The notes under the pieces were generated by a model. It did no database searches and had not been told where the DNA came from. It worked only from the letters and a program-made list of their open reading frames with translations. Of a DNA stretch of 64,000 bases, positions 12,001 through 25,023 are shown piece after piece (the first letter of the stretch is position 1; each line of letters opens with the position of its first letter). Source of the stretch: Armigeres subalbatus (lineage: Eukaryota; Arthropoda; Insecta; Diptera; Culicidae). The stretch spans positions 459,637,506 through 459,701,505 of the forward strand of contig NC_085140.1 of the NCBI RefSeq assembly GCF_024139115.2. The letters are read 5' to 3'. The position numbers and the translations under genes were made by a program.

Positions 12001-13182
12001 TAATAGGTATAATGTCCTCTTAATAATGTCCCCGGGTTACGAACCGGGGACATTCGTCTCACTTTTCGAACGGCGATGGATCGCAGGAGCGGCAACGAGC
12101 GGAATGACCTTTTCGGTTCGAGCGGCGGCGGGGGCAGATGTCATTCTCACCCTCCCATGGACGACCACGGCGCGAATGCCGCAAAATCCTTTTTATTTCA
12201 AGTCCCACCTCTGGACTTGGTCCAGATCGGTATGGATGCTTGTTGTAGATACATATGTGGTAGGGTGACTCAAAAAACATCTTGACCTTTAAATTTTTCG
12301 AAGTTTCTTAATGAGTTCTCTAAAATGGATTATGACGTAGAAAAATAATATTTCCGATATTAGGCGAAGCAACAAACCGAGGAAATGACAAAAAAGAAAG
12401 TGAAGTATCACCCTAACAGGGTCGAATCGGTTCGAGGAACTCTTCTTCATTTGGATATAAAAGGTTCCGTTTTTATTAGCGTCCAGCGCACGTGGAGTGC
12501 GGGGGTGGTGCGGTTGCTGCTGGTCCGTAAAGGGAAGGGAAATGAAAATATACTGACATGTGGACATACGGACGAGTGGTGGCGGTAGCTTCTTCGTTTC
12601 TTCAGTTCTTACACACACACGCGGTTCAATACACAGGGATCGATTCAGGATAAAACGCATAAATTTTCTCCTGGGCTCTTTCGTCGAAGAGCATAGACAT
12701 TAATTTTTCTTTTATACACGGCTAAGCTCTAGGTTGGCCGAACACACAATACACGGTGGGGTTCGTTAGGGTATGGTGATTTAGAGTCGGCTGGGCACGT
12801 GCTCTTCCCGTCGAACTGGGCTGTAAAATAGTTCGGCATGCGCCCGAATGTCAATCAGTTACGTTTCAGCTGCTGATCCAGTTCTGGCGGAGAGGACCAA
12901 TTGTCACACTCACAGTGGGTTGGATTGGTTGACCACACGAAGGATTGATTGATTGCTATTGGAATGTAAAATCACCTCTGGCGAAGGGTCATCGGAATTT
13001 TCGGAAGGTTGTCTGTGGGTCACAGTTTGCAATTCGCAATTATTATGCTGACTGATTGGTGGTTCTACTCTTCTTTCATAATTCAATTGACCTTTTCTGT
13101 AAACAAAATTTAGCTCTTTTAGTCTTTAGTCTTCAGCTTTCATAAGGCGAGTTTAGCACTATTCTATTTAATTCCACCCCGT
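9031..13182. other. No gene recognised
   Basis: About 4 kb without a feature that I can name. Frames at 9363-9744 overlap on both strands and show no domain. A GC-richer segment runs from about 11480 to 12620 with several overlapping frames on both strands, none with recognisable protein sequence or convincing splice signals. A perfect 10-bp-stem hairpin, GTCCCCGG..CCGGGGAC, lies at about 12029-12052. Confidence 0.4.
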
Positions 13183-13330
13183 TGTAATCTTTACAGATAC
13201 GTATTTCGACCTCAACTGGTAGGCCGTCTTTAGTGTATCCAAGTCGAGTGAAGTACGAGACAATGAAGACGGCCGTACAGTTGAGGATAGAATAGGTTGT
13301 GATAGGCTTTTCCGTCAGTTTTTTGGTCTG
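13183..13330 (+). repeat. Interspersed repeat, copy 1 (paralogue at 48630-48780)
   Basis: ACAGATACGTATTTCGACCT at 13195-13214 and the following GGCCGTCTT / GAAGACGGCC segment recur inverted at 48630-48730 (GAGGTCGAAATACGTATTC). The copy contains a short internal inverted repeat around a GAGTCGAGT-like word. I recall such sequence as a frequent mosquito repeat, but cannot assign a class. Confidence 0.5.
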
Positions 13331-14350
13331 TGTTTATTTTAGATATCAACCTCAATCATGAATCATGTAATAAGCTATGAAATATGCTAATTGTCTTTGT
13401 AACCCGTTTGAAGCTTTTACAGCGTATAATTATTATATTCTACAAACGGGTGGATTTGGTCGAAAATCGAATTATCTACCTACGAATTGTTACATTTGGC
13501 AAACTTGAAGAACAATGCATTTTGATATTGTTCAAATATACCTGCGATATCTAATATGTCACAGGTTGGAAGAAATAGGATTTGTTGCGTAGTATGTATC
13601 CAAATCATTCAAGAACTTACTTAAATACTTACTTACGACGCAACTTCCCTTTTTGAACTTTCGTGAAAAGGACAATCACGGCAGAATCCAAAGATAGCCC
13701 TCAAATATCAATTTTTAGAACTCATTTACCCTATGCGAGGCGCTTTCCAACAAGCAAAAATGATGCATAACAAAATAATAATAATATTTGAAATGTTAAA
13801 AATTGCGTTGTCATAAAGTTTAGGCTTTAACTTCCTCGAGGTTTTTATTAGATAAAAACATTTTCTCAACAACCTTAACATATGTCTGCAAGCTTTGCAT
13901 GCAGGCTAAAACGAGATCGTAGCAAGTCATGCGCGTGGATGGTTGCTTTTAAATTTGCTGTCACGTTTATTCGTGTCTGTAACATCAAGAATAAGATTCG
14001 GTTGATGTTTACATTTAGTATAGATATTTTTTCCGGGTTGGTAACTTTCGCTTAAGTGTAATTCTTAACTGAGTGTGAAAATCGTGTGTGTAGTTTGTAT
14101 ACAAGGATTCGTTTTGTTAAAAACATGTGCGATTATTTGATAATATTATAAAAGTATAAGTGAATTCAATAGCAAATTGCTGTGGAAGAGTAAAATGACT
14201 TGTTTCGCGGAAACTAGGAGTGATATTTGCTTAATCAGTTCAATTGTTCAGAAATAAGTTATATCTTGAGATCGTTTCAATATGTTTTTACTATGATCAC
14301 AAAATTAAATTTGAAAAATTCGGGAGTTTGTTTATGAATCCGATTGATAA
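13331..14350. other. No feature seen
   Basis: AT-rich sequence; no open frame or repeat that I can support. Confidence 0.4.
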
Positions 14351-14550
14351 CAGCCTGGCTTATTGTAAGTGAATGTGACCTCGGACTGGTCGTTCGTTAC
14401 CAGGCAGCCTGAAATGGGTCACTGGAGCTGCAGTAGAGCTAACAATTTCTTCTTTTTGGTGGTCTCGGAGGAAAGGGAGCAATGTGGATGGTAGCTAACA
14501 TATTTTAACTCCCGCACTAAATATTCACAGCTTTCAACTGCCGGCCAGTT
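14351..14550. repeat. Interspersed repeat fragment (paralogue at 1056-1180)
   Basis: It shares GTGACCTCGGACTGGTCGT and the distal CGGCCAGT with the earlier copy, with about 80 extra bases between the two anchors. Confidence 0.45.
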
Positions 14551-14554
14551 AAGA

Positions 14555-14762
14555 TTTGAATAGTGAGAAATGTGATGAGAGAAGTGAGACGTGAGAAATA
14601 AGATGTGAAATGTGAGAAGTGAAAAGGAAGAAGCAAGAAGTGAAATATGAAAATTGAGAAGAGAAAAGTGAAAAAAAATTAAATAACAAGTAAGAATCAT
14701 AAAGCGAGTTGTAGTGCAAGAAGTGAGAAATGAAAAACAAGTTGTGAGAAGAGATGTAAATA
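14555..14762 (+). repeat. Short GTGAGAAG-type array, one orientation
   Basis: Degenerate units of the type GTGAGAAGTGAGA run for about 200 bases in one orientation, without the inverted partner seen in the core of the fold-back elements at 4040, 36745 and 44620. It abuts the hAT miniature element that follows. Open frames here are repeat artefacts. Confidence 0.65.
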
Positions 14763-14803
14763 TGTCCAATAAGCTCGAATTCAAATTTTTGATTATTGTG
14801 TAG

Positions 14804-15263
14804 CAGAGATGGTCGGGTTTCACATTTTGCAACCCGAACCCGACCCGAACCCGATTCATAAATTCCTTTCAAACCCGGACCCGACCCGAACCCGAAATGA
14901 AAAATCTTATCGAACTTATTTTCACATTCGCAAAACCGTACCCGACCCGAACCCGGATTAATTCAACTATTTGAACCCGAGCTGGACCCGAACTATTTTT
15001 TTTGCCGGAAAACTCAAACTAGATATTTCATATTTCTCTTTACATAAAAAAAGATGTAGGTTTAAATAACGTGAAAGCCGCAAAATTACCAAAAGCGAAT
15101 AAAAAAATATTCGGTATTTTATTTCTCAAACCCATACCCAACCCGGATCCGACATTTTTTCATCTCACAAATCCGACATTACACTAATTTCCCAAACCCG
15201 ACCCGTACCGGTCAGGTTCGGGTCGGGTTCCGGGTTTGAAAACCTGGAACCCGACCATCTCTA
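14804..15263. mobile_element. hAT-type miniature element with ACCCGA subterminal repeats
   Basis: The ends are CAGAGATGGTCGGGTTTCA on the left and ...AACCCGACCATCTCTA on the right, an inverted repeat of about 15 bases. TTGTGTAG is duplicated exactly outside the ends (14796-14803 and 15264-15271); eight bases is the hAT target-site length. Inside, CCCGAACCCGACCCGAACCC-type repeats crowd both ends, inverted relative to each other, around an AT-rich middle. There is no transposase, so it is mobilised in trans if at all. Confidence 0.8.
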
Positions 15264-15409
15264 TTGTGTAGGTATGCGCCATATACATATTTTGTATTGG
15301 TATTGTTTACTGTCAGCTAGGATAACGGATGTGCGTGGTGTTGACATTCTATCAGTGTTGTTCGTTTGTTACGCGCGATGAAAGAGTATAGGAGCATCGT
15401 TATAAGGGT

Positions 15410-15863
15410 TTAGGAGATAGGAGTTAGTTGTTGCTCCCAATGCCCTCGAGCACTATGTGTTCCACCAGGATGGTTTACCTTTATACACGGAAAATGTGGT
15501 TCAAGCCCGGTATTGGGATAAATTAACCATCTTTTAGTACAACGTCTCACTTTTTTGTTTGGTCCTAAATGAGGCCGAAGCTGAACGGTCAGGTCAGCAA
15601 CTTGGACCAGTTCAGGACGGTACTTCTTAAAATCTGAGACGAAATGCATGCCTTTCGTGCCACTTGTGATGGGTTCAATGAAGCTCGTGAAGAAGTTTAA
15701 AATAGATGTCATTCATAGAAAAATGTTGTAAACGTTCCATATAAACCAGTGGTCGCTCACCTATCATACATTTTTGGCCAACTAAATTTGCTAAACTAGA
15801 AGTTACAAGGCAAGTAAACCAATCGGATTCAATTTGGAGACAATTTGCATGCCTTCGCAGCAA
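15410..15863 (-). pseudogene. Degenerate minus-strand open frame pair, origin unknown
   Basis: Two overlapping minus-strand frames (15863-15675 and 15712-15410) read as one sequence with a frame change near 15690. The second contains TVQLRPHLGPNKKVRRCTKR, which looks protein-like rather than repeat-like. I do not recognise the family. A broken host gene copy or an old transposon frame are both possible. Confidence 0.25.
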
Positions 15864-16572
15864 TGACGAAAAACTGGCGACGCAAATTAACTGTCGGAAA
15901 TATTACAATGTTTGATAAACTGTGCAGTTTGATTGATGAAGGATCCACGGAATAAGATGCAGCTATCGAATTGGAACTCATGGTTCACTTTGACTCATTT
16001 GAGCCAGTTTTGCTGTGCCTTCGTTTAATACAAAGTCGCGATCTAAGCTTTGAAAGTTCTAATACCTTTTGCTTCTACATAACTATACGAGAGTGGATTT
16101 TTGACACGTCTCCAGATAAAGACCAAAGCAGGAAATAGATTTAACATTGAGGACGATTTGAGATTGGCTTTATCAGACATGAATTTTCATTTGCCGAAAC
16201 TGGTATTACAAATGCGAGTACAAAAATCGCACTGAATAAATTACTGCTGAAGAATGTAATAATAGTAAGATAAAAGATAATGAAACATGATGACTTAAGA
16301 ATATATATTTGTGCTTGATTTCAGCATGACGTGATCAGGGGGCTATGGGTCACTTAGCCAATCGTAAAAGGGTCGTGATGCTGAAAATGTATAGCTTTTA
16401 AAGTTCAATAAATCATTGTTCATTTCGAATAAAAAATCACAGCAGCACACACTCACTACAGTACCTGGTAATCAATAATTATAAAGATTCGCATAATTCC
16501 CAGCAATTAAATAATATAAAAGTAGTAACTCCCTACAAAATTCCTGGATGGATTTCTGACAGAATTTCTTAA
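15864..16572. other. No feature seen
   Basis: AT-rich sequence without supported features. Confidence 0.4.
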
Positions 16573-17505
16573 AACAGTGGTTCTAAACCTTTTCTTGAGT
16601 ATTATCCCTTTAGACCTCTGCATTGCTTGTGGTCCCAACAAATATTGATAGCTGATAAAGCGCTTAGTGCCTTGAAAAAAAGCTTCTCCAGCTAAAAAAC
16701 TAGCTTGTTCAGCTTAAATTGTTTGTTGGGTATCCCGCGAGCATATTTGTTCTGGAAACGAGAGCTCTTGTCTAAAAAGAAGCTTAACTTACGCTGAAAA
16801 CTGAATCTACTGAGTTTTGAATTCCCTTTTTTTCGTCGCACAAATTTTAGACATTTTTAGTAGTAGTAGAGTGTGTACAAATTTTTAAAGCTTACACCTT
16901 TTTGATGAAAATAAGTAGAAATTCTATTAAAGAAAGAAAAAAGGCAAAGCCTAACTTCTTAGCTACTGAGTGAATTCAGATTTCTGTACATAAGCATTAG
17001 GTACGTAAAAACGGACCTAAAACTGAAGTGAAAAGTGGTACTATTCAAATGGCTTCTGTTTAAAAAGTTGCCTGAAATTTGGGTTATTTTGTGAAACTCC
17101 CAAATTAAAATAGGTTTTATTTCGAGCTTCTTACAAGACTTTGAAGAATTCTGTGCTTCAACTCTAATGTTTAGATCTTGATTTTTTCAACTATGCGTAA
17201 GTCGATAAGAAATCCATCAAAAATTTCATTTGCTTTCAAATATTTAACACGAATTGTCCTCCGTCTCTACCAATATTTTCAATTAAATTAAACCATGATG
17301 AAATGCTTATGTTACACAATATCCAACAGTTGGTCGGAGTTCTGCCAAACCGTTTGGTGCGATTTGGCTGAGCCCCGGCCAGTTATCCTACAGCGAATGT
17401 ATGCAAATATTGATATCAATTAATTTCCATCTTCTTTTTGCGAATAAAAAAGGCTGCGGTTTCGCAAAGCCCCGACCATACTCCAGGTTGAGAACAGCCG
17501 AGAAG
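16573..17505. mobile_element. Possible non-autonomous hAT-like element
   Basis: The left end, CAGTGGTTCTAAACCTTTTC, resembles the frequent hAT terminus CAGTGGTTCTCAAAC. Near 17488-17505 the sequence CAGGTTGAGAACAGCCG gives the imperfect inverted partner. The enclosed 0.9 kb has no transposase frame. I could not find an 8-base duplication, so the boundaries and even the pairing of these two ends are uncertain. Confidence 0.4.
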
Positions 17506-17514
17506 AACTTACGG

Positions 17515-17710
17515 CAGAATTTCGATGAAATTCCTGACGGAACTTTTGAAGTGTTCTCTGGTGGAAATTCTGAAAAAAATATGCAATGGTGTTCCTGAGG
17601 AATTTTCAGAGGAAACTTGTAAAGGGTTTTCGGTATTTCCTGGAGGATTTTCAGAAGGAATGCCTGGAAGACTTCTTGAAGGATTTTTGGGCTATTCATG
17701 TAGAATTTTC
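17515..17710 (+). repeat. Short GGAATTTC-type degenerate array
   Basis: Words such as CCTGGAGGATTTTCAGAAGG repeat with about 12-24 base spacing. The same vocabulary builds the large fold-back array at 23150-24640. The frames here on both strands come from the repeat. Confidence 0.55.
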
Positions 17711-19559
17711 AGATTAACATAATTCGAATAGTTGCGACTGCCGTACACTGGCAAGTCCAATAAAAAGCGATGTTTCGCACATAAACACATTCTGGGATAG
17801 GTAAATGAAAATAGGTTCGAACGTTTTTAGTTTTTAAGGATGAGTTCGTCATTGTTATAAGTAGCAATAGCAAATAAGGAAAATATCAGATAAGCAATTT
17901 TTCATGTCCAAATTGCAGTCAAAAATTGAAACTTTGTTGTGAAAATTTATTATTCAAAATTTGCACACAAAAATAAAAGCTTTTCCTAAATAATAAGTTT
18001 GTCATCTAAATAAAGTTTCTGAGTTTTGTTACTTTTTATATTTTTTTACAAAGAAACTTTTCATATGCTTCATATGTTTATTACAAAGTCTTTTTTTTAA
18101 TTTTCCATGAAGAAAATATGTTTTTACATAACGTTTTGATATTTTTTATTCGTTGCAACTCAAAATTGCAAATATAAAATAAAAATTATGTCCTAGTGCT
18201 CTTCGAATGGTCAAAAAGGGTGAAAGATGAAAAGTAAATGTTAGAATGAGTGAAATAAAGAAAATTATCGAAATCTTTAAAAAACTTTAAATTCATGAAT
18301 TTTGTCTCAATTTGCATTATTACAGCCTAAAACTGCCTTTTGATTTGCTACTTAGTGTTCAAATGAAAAATTAGTATCATGTGATGAGAATATTGGAGAA
18401 GTATTCTGGATGCAAAAATATTTGTTGATCGTCATGCAAGTGTAAGGAAAAGCCAAGTCATGAATCCAAAACTGTTCAATGTTGCCTAATTTTCAAGCTT
18501 TTCAACCGATGTCATTCATTAGAGAAGGAAAAGAATAATTGCAATAATCTTTAATTTTTCACATTCGTTCTGCTTCTTTAATTATATGCTAAAAAAACTG
18601 AACTGGCAATTGCATGGGAAAATGCCCAGACTCGTCAAACAAAATTAATTGCTTCTGTTAGAAAAAAAAATCTGAATGCAAGAAAAAAAACCGAAGGTAG
18701 GCCTATCGACTATGAAAAGGAAGACGATCTTTGTTTGATTGCCAGCGTTGCATTGCTATTCTAGCATTTCCATTGGAAACTATCCTCTGGATCTTCTTTG
18801 CATTCGCTTGCCTTCAAACGGCGCACAAAAAGAGAGGAAACTGTGCATATTCAAAAAAGAAACCGAAACTCGACAGGAAAATTGTGACATATGCGTAACT
18901 TTTTTTCCCATAAATTTTCGGACCCTTCCCGGTGGGAAACTGATTCGGGCGATTCGGCCCCGGGGAGGGAGGGAAGAAAAAATAAAACCCGATGAATTCA
19001 CCTTTACCAATCATTAACGATCGAAGGAGGAAAAAAAAAAGTAAAATCAAAAGCAATTCGACAAAACGGTGTGCATCCGACGAGCACAGTTTCGTTTCGC
19101 TTCTTCGCCTACAATTTTGTGCAACTCAGGTAGAAATCACAAGACGACGGCCCTGCGGGGTTCAGAATTTTTGCTTCTTCCTGTGACCGATGAATGCATA
19201 TTGCAACCAAAAAGCTCCTCGCACTGGATGAAAGCGAAATTCCTTCCTCCCAGAACCAGGTCAAATTCACCGTCTGCTATCTAGGATCTTAAATCCTTAT
19301 TTTTTTTACCGTGGTTTATTTTTTTGGTTTTGATTTTTTTCGAGGGAAAAAAATGGAGATTAATATTTCAATCAAGTTTTTCGAGTTATTCATTCCGAAG
19401 AAAAGTGATTGCTTCAGGGTGTAGTGTTACGGCATCGCTTATAAATAGTTCGTCAATCCTTTTCAGATTGTAATTATGGACACTTCCTGTTCTAACAATG
19501 CGTTACGGAAATGGAAAGGTCTCACTTCATTCGTGCTAAAGTGCGAACAGTTTGAGAAG
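17711..19559. other. No gene recognised
   Basis: AT-rich up to about 18700, then somewhat GC-richer to 19300 with overlapping frames on both strands. No domain, splice pair or repeat that I can name. Confidence 0.35.
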
Positions 19560-19960
19560 CAATTGGCATGCACTTATATATCTGTTTCAGGGTCCGGGCT
19601 CACTTGCTAATCGTTTTGCATCTAGAGCATAAATTTCGCTTGAAGCTCGCGCGAAAAGCAAATTAGCTTCGCCTCATGGGCTCTTTCTTCGCACTGGGGC
19701 CCGTTGCGGATGCTCCCCCCGCCTAGTGCCAACTTCGTCGCAGCGTATTACCATCAACAACGGCTGGCTAGGGAGGCCCAAGTCCAACGGCGAGGGGCAT
19801 CGTGCGAAACGAAATCTCATTAATTAATTATTATTCACTTTATTTTAATTATAATAATTACGTCCATGGGGTGCAAGCTGATAGCACAGTGCGCGGTACT
19901 TTAGCACACCGCGTAGCCCTCCATGAATGAATGGGTTTCCAAGCTAAACTCACACCAACA
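19560..19960. promoter_or_regulatory. GC-rich block followed by a TAATTA cluster (speculative regulatory DNA)
   Basis: A GC-rich, non-repetitive block is followed at about 19817-19862 by several overlapping TAATTA/ATTATT words (ATTAATTAATTATTATTC and TTTTAATTATAATAATTACG). TAATTA is the core of homeodomain sites. Nothing else proves function, and AT-rich background produces such words readily. Confidence 0.2.
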
Positions 19961-22269
19961 GCATTAAAAGGATTAGTCAAGCGCTTAATTGCGGTCCAAA
20001 AGAATTAAATAAGTGAATATAAGCTAGATGTGGTTTAAAGTTTTGAAGTAAAATTAAATGCTGCGCATATACAAAATCGCTTGTTTGCCGTCAGGAAAAT
20101 TTGCTTACGGTAAATCCATCCAGAGCCAACTAGCAGACCAGTAATAATAACAACGACGCCTGGTAAAACGCAGCAAGCCTTGCGAAAACTGAACTACATG
20201 CCAAATGGTAACAGCAGTAGCAGCACGAAGCAGAAGCGCAATCATTTGGCTTTACAACTGTGCATGCATAAAAAATATGCCGTAATGAGGGCTGCTTTTC
20301 GAAAAATAATATATTTGCTTGTGCTCCTTCGACTGCACAACAACAACAACAACAAACGTCGATGTGCACTAAAGAACATTATGTAAATAAGCCTTATTGA
20401 AAAACGAACAGAAACATCGAGTCAGGTTAGAGGGTTCTCGGGGAGCATCCCAAACTGGAAACACGCAGACATCTTCACCTCGTCAGTCGCCATGAACCGG
20501 AAACGGTGCGATCCGAGTAGTCTGTGAAGTTGGTCGCCAAGACTCAGCGATGATGCGACGGACGACGCCCGTGAGTAAACAGCAACCAGAGAAAATGGTT
20601 ACTTTGATCGAGCCAAACAATTGCGATTAATTACCGCACTTTTCATAACAAACAAACAAACGAACGGCGCCGCCACCGCCGCGAAGAAAGGTAAATCGCA
20701 CTTTAAATGCCCCATGAATGCAATTTGCCGAATGGACTATGAGACGGCGCCGCACTGCACTGCAGGGGAAGACATCTATCCGTCATTATCATTAAAGCGG
20801 TATAAATCACGTTGATTAATGGAGTTGGCATGCGTCAGCACTGGACTGGACACGGCCTACACATTGCGGGTGCATATGATAAGAGACTGTTGCTCTCCGA
20901 ATTATTGCGCCCGGCCTGGACCTGCTGCTGGTGCTTTAATCGACTTTATCACACTTTCTCTGTGCGGTTTTGATTCGCGAACGGAACAGCAAAATGAATG
21001 GGCTGAGCAGGTTGGCATAGGAGAACAACAGCGGGACCGATGGTGTTGGCTTTTCGGCGGTACATTTTTGCATTTTATGAGAGGGGAAAATTAATATCGG
21101 CTGTAGGCTAATGAGTTTTAATGAGTCTTTGGTGGGCCATCATCTTTATGAACTGTGTCCACGGTGTCCGAGTTCGGTAGGTTGACAGCTCATTTGAATA
21201 GATTGTTTTTTTGGGTTTGGGATCACATTTACGGATTGCGGATGAAGACACTGAATCAGAATATTACTTTTTAACGTTTTGATATATGAAAGCAAAGGCT
21301 TTAATTAAAAAAGTGAAGTTTTAGTGACGTACTAAAATTTTAAAATGATTTGAAGGAATGTTTCCCCGTGTAGATTCCAAAAGGTTAAGAAAGTGGAGTT
21401 TCAAAACAGTCTTTTGATGAAAACAGAACAAATAAATCAATAATATATTATTCGTATACGAAAAAGATTGGAATTTTCGATTTCGTGTCATTAATTTTTG
21501 AGACTGAATATGTCTCGTGGAATTCAGAGCACAATACACGACTATTATGAGATGTATGTCCTTTTTGTGTTGTTAGAAAACCGAAAATATTAACACGCTT
21601 TATTATGCAGTTTTAGCGGATTAGGATATTTTTTTACGTTTCCTATAAACGCAAAAAACTCTTTTAATTTCTCCATAACGGCAGAAACGAATTGTTGGGT
21701 AGCAGGTTTATAGACAGTAAACAAAATTGGAATGAAAACTGATAATAATCATAATAAATATGAACTTGGCCACTAGTTGAAGTATTCGTTAAAAGATTAC
21801 AACGGGAAATAATAAAATTCATCGGTTCGTATTTTTCCTAGTCAAAGTTGTTGTTTTTCCATAGGTCAGCCTGAACCAAGACACGAGATTTCGTGAGCGA
21901 AGAGCTGTGAGACTGGGGTTGTAAGTTAGCTTTTCAAAATTTTAAACAGAAATAATTGGAGACAACGTTTAGAAGCAGGATAAACATATTACAAAAGTAC
22001 ATCATTGTATAGATGCAAACTTTCGAGAAAAGTTGTTGATTCATATTTTTTGTGAAGAAACATGTTCGTCACAGTTTTTGAATCGAGTATCTTCAAACAC
22101 TTAAGCACGCGAGCTGTTGTATTTTGTGCAGCATGTAGATCTTCTGTTGTAATTTTTACCTAAGTTAAATATCGATATCAAACTACCGAATATTTCTCAA
22201 ATCACTTACCACATCACTTGGCCACAGAACAATTTATTGGAGCAATCTCCGAAAATTCGGTATAACGAA
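19961..22269. other. No gene recognised; CAG/CAA-rich microsatellites
   Basis: Small CAG-type (20205-20235) and CAA (20338-20355) repeats lie in a GC-richer stretch that extends to about 21100. Overlapping frames are short and uninformative, and the rest is AT-rich. Confidence 0.35.
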
Positions 22270-23005
22270 GTGATAACTGCAAGTTTTACCACCCTGTGAT
22301 ATCTTAGAATTAGCAGGATTTTAAAATTTTCTGTCTTCTATAATTTTTTTTCTTCGAAAAACCATTATGATGAAGGCAAGTGAAGGGGCTAGTGTATGAG
22401 GTATTCCGTTAGGTTTGATATCTTGCAATAAATGAGATTTTGAAAGCTTAGTCTTAGTGATAACTGAAAGTTTTACCACCCTGTTAGATTAGATATCCTG
22501 AAATCTGCAGGATCTAAACATTTTCTGTCTTCTATAATTTTTTTTCCTCGAAAAACCATTATGATGAAGGCAAGTATAGTTCGGAATTCATCCGCTTGGT
22601 GGCGCTAGCGTATGAGGAAGTATCCGTTAGGTATCAATAAATGAGATTTTGAAAGCTTCGTCTTTCAAAAAGTAATATCTATTGTGGAGGCAGGTTTAGT
22701 TTGGAACTCAACCGCATAGCGGTGGTATTGTATAAATAATTTCCTGTTAGGTTAGATAACTTGAATTCCATGAGATTTAGAAACTTAACATTATCTGTAA
22801 AGTTGTTCGGGCGACAAAAACCATTACGATGGAAGCTTGTTTAGCTTGGAATTCAATCGCTTTGCGAAGCTATTGCATAAAAAAAATTGTGAGATTTATA
22901 AAGCTGCCATCTATTACAAGGTTGTGGGTGTATAAGGAGTTTTATGTTTTAGGTTAGATGTCTCGCAATATGTGAAATTCGAAAGTTACCGTTTGCAACA
23001 AAATT
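22270..23005 (+). repeat. Diverged tandem repeat, about 115-195 bp per unit
   Basis: AGTTTTACCACCCTGT recurs at about 22283 and 22469. AAAAACCATTATGATGAAGG recurs near 22358 and 22552, then in weaker form near 22670 and 22818. Each unit also carries a CCGTTAGGTTnGATnTC word and a TGAGATTTnGAAAGCTT word. Four or more copies can be traced, decaying to the right. Confidence 0.65.
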
Positions 23006-23149
23006 GTTCAAGTGCTAAGAACCTTAGCAGATGAGCTCCAAATTAGTTTCCAAGATAATTGTTTTGATCACTGGAAACATTTTCACTTTCTGAGAAATAA
23101 AGGACTTCACTATTCCATTTACTTACTAAAAACCTCAACTACGCTGGAA

Positions 23150-24640
23150 ATTCTCTCAGGAATTGGTCCGTATATTTCCCCTGGAATTTCTTTGGACAGG
23201 ACTTCATCTGAAAATTCCCACAGGAATTCGTTAAAAAGAATTTCTCCGGAAATTTCCCATTAGATCAGATTTTATTCCAGGATTTTCTCCGGAAAATTTC
23301 CTCGGAATTCCTCCTAAAATCACCCCCGGAATTCTGTCGAAAATTCCTACGCATTCGCACCAAAAATTTCTCCTGCAATTGCGTCTGCAATCTCGGAATT
23401 CCCCTGGAAAATTTTCCTTAAAGTTCTATGGAAAATATCCAAACCCATAATCCCCGTCACCCTACCCGGAATCCAACCATGATTTGTACTGAATTTCTTT
23501 TGCAAATTCGCTTCAAAATTCCATCGAAAATCATCCCAGGAGTTCTTTCGGGAACACCCTTCCCCAGGATTGCGGTCCTAAAATTCTGCATATATCTACA
23601 AAAGGATCCACAGGAATTCCTTCGTAATTAACGCCCTCCCCCCTTTCCTTAGCTAATTCTCCCAGGAATTGCTCCCAAATCCTAAGTTAATGTGTGCATA
23701 ATTTTAATTGTTTTGGTCATCTGAACAGTGTTGTAGAAGATGTAAACTTCTTTAATTTTACAGATTCCGATGATATCTAACCGAACATGCAATTCTTTAC
23801 AAACGGACACCGCCTATTGGTTGAACTTTAGACTAAAATACCATCCATCGCAAAAATTAGTAGAAAACGATATTTTTTAAAAACCTTTATGTTCTTAGAT
23901 GTCTTACGTGAAAGATCATTCTTTACACTGCGTCCAAGCGATTTCCAAATTGAACTGGCTTCCGTTGCAATGATTCTTATCATCTGAACAACAATAGAAG
24001 ATACCAAATTTCTGAATCTTACAGGGTTTGTCTTGAGTGTATAATCTGTTTTACATTTCATTTACATTATTAAAGCCAAATCTAAGCTGTTCAATATGAC
24101 AATAGTTTTGTCAGAATGTCGGATTTTTCATCAAAAGTTTCTTTGGTAATTTCCTCAGGAATACGTATAGAAATTTCTAGAATTTCGTGCTGGAATTTTG
24201 CAATGAATTCTTGAAGTAAATTCTGAAAGAGTTTCTGGATTTTCGAAGAAATGTAATTTCCGATGCAATATCTGGTGGATTTTCCGGATGAACTGCTGAA
24301 GTATTTTCCGAAAGAATTTCTGTAAGTAATTTTGAATGCATTTCTAAAGGAATTTCAGAAGTTATTCCTGAAGGATTTTGCGGAACTATTTCCAAAAGAA
24401 TGCTAATAAGAATTTCCAAAGGAATTTCCTAAAGGTTTTCCTAAGAAATTAAAAAAAAAAATCCTGGAAGAATTTCCTATGGAATTTATAGATTAATTTG
24501 TGGGGATTTTTTGAAGGAATTGCTGGAGGAGTTGAAAATGAATTCCTGAACGAACTGTCCCAAAAAATTCTGAAAGTTTTTGGAGAAACATTTAATAGAT
24601 TTACTAGAGGCTTTTCCAACAAATTTCAAACAAATTCGAG
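23150..24640. repeat. Fold-back array of GGAATTTC-type units
   Basis: From 23150 to 23665 the units are in the CC-rich sense (AATTTCCTCCGGAATTCC-like). From 24140 to 24640 they are in the GG-rich sense (GGAATTTCTGAAGG-like). About 470 bases of unrelated DNA separate the two. The arrangement is the same as in the GGCCGAA elements: two inverted arms of short degenerate tandem units. Frames across it are repeat artefacts. Confidence 0.6.
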
Positions 24641-25023
24641 GCGAAAAAATACAATTAAAATCTCGTAACATTTAAGATTGCCAGACAACATTCTAACTGA
24701 TTATTCGTTTAACTAATTAACCCCTCCAATTATAACAGTTTTTACTGCTGAATCCAAATTGTCAATAAACCGATTACGCCAAAATTGCTGGTGCCCCACC
24801 ATTACCAAAACTCGGGCGCCGCCAGTGGATGTTTCTTTTGAAGCTTCAGAAAACTTTAGTGTTTTTTTTCACTGAAGCTTATCCATAATTTCCTGTTTTC
24901 TGCAGTTAAACAGTAAATTGCTTTAGATCTTGTTACATGATCTCAATTGTTAATTTGGCAATAAGAAATATCTAAATGTTTGATCATAATTATACTATTT
25001 TGATTCCGGAAGCTACTGTGGAC

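Noticed and set aside
14555..14872. Two minus-strand frames of 107 and 146 residues rich in S, F, H and L
   Set aside because: They are translations of the GTGAGAAG array and the hAT element end.
18739..19284. Overlapping frames on both strands in a slightly GC-rich stretch
   Set aside because: No recognisable protein sequence, no splice pair and no repeat; insufficient for a gene call.
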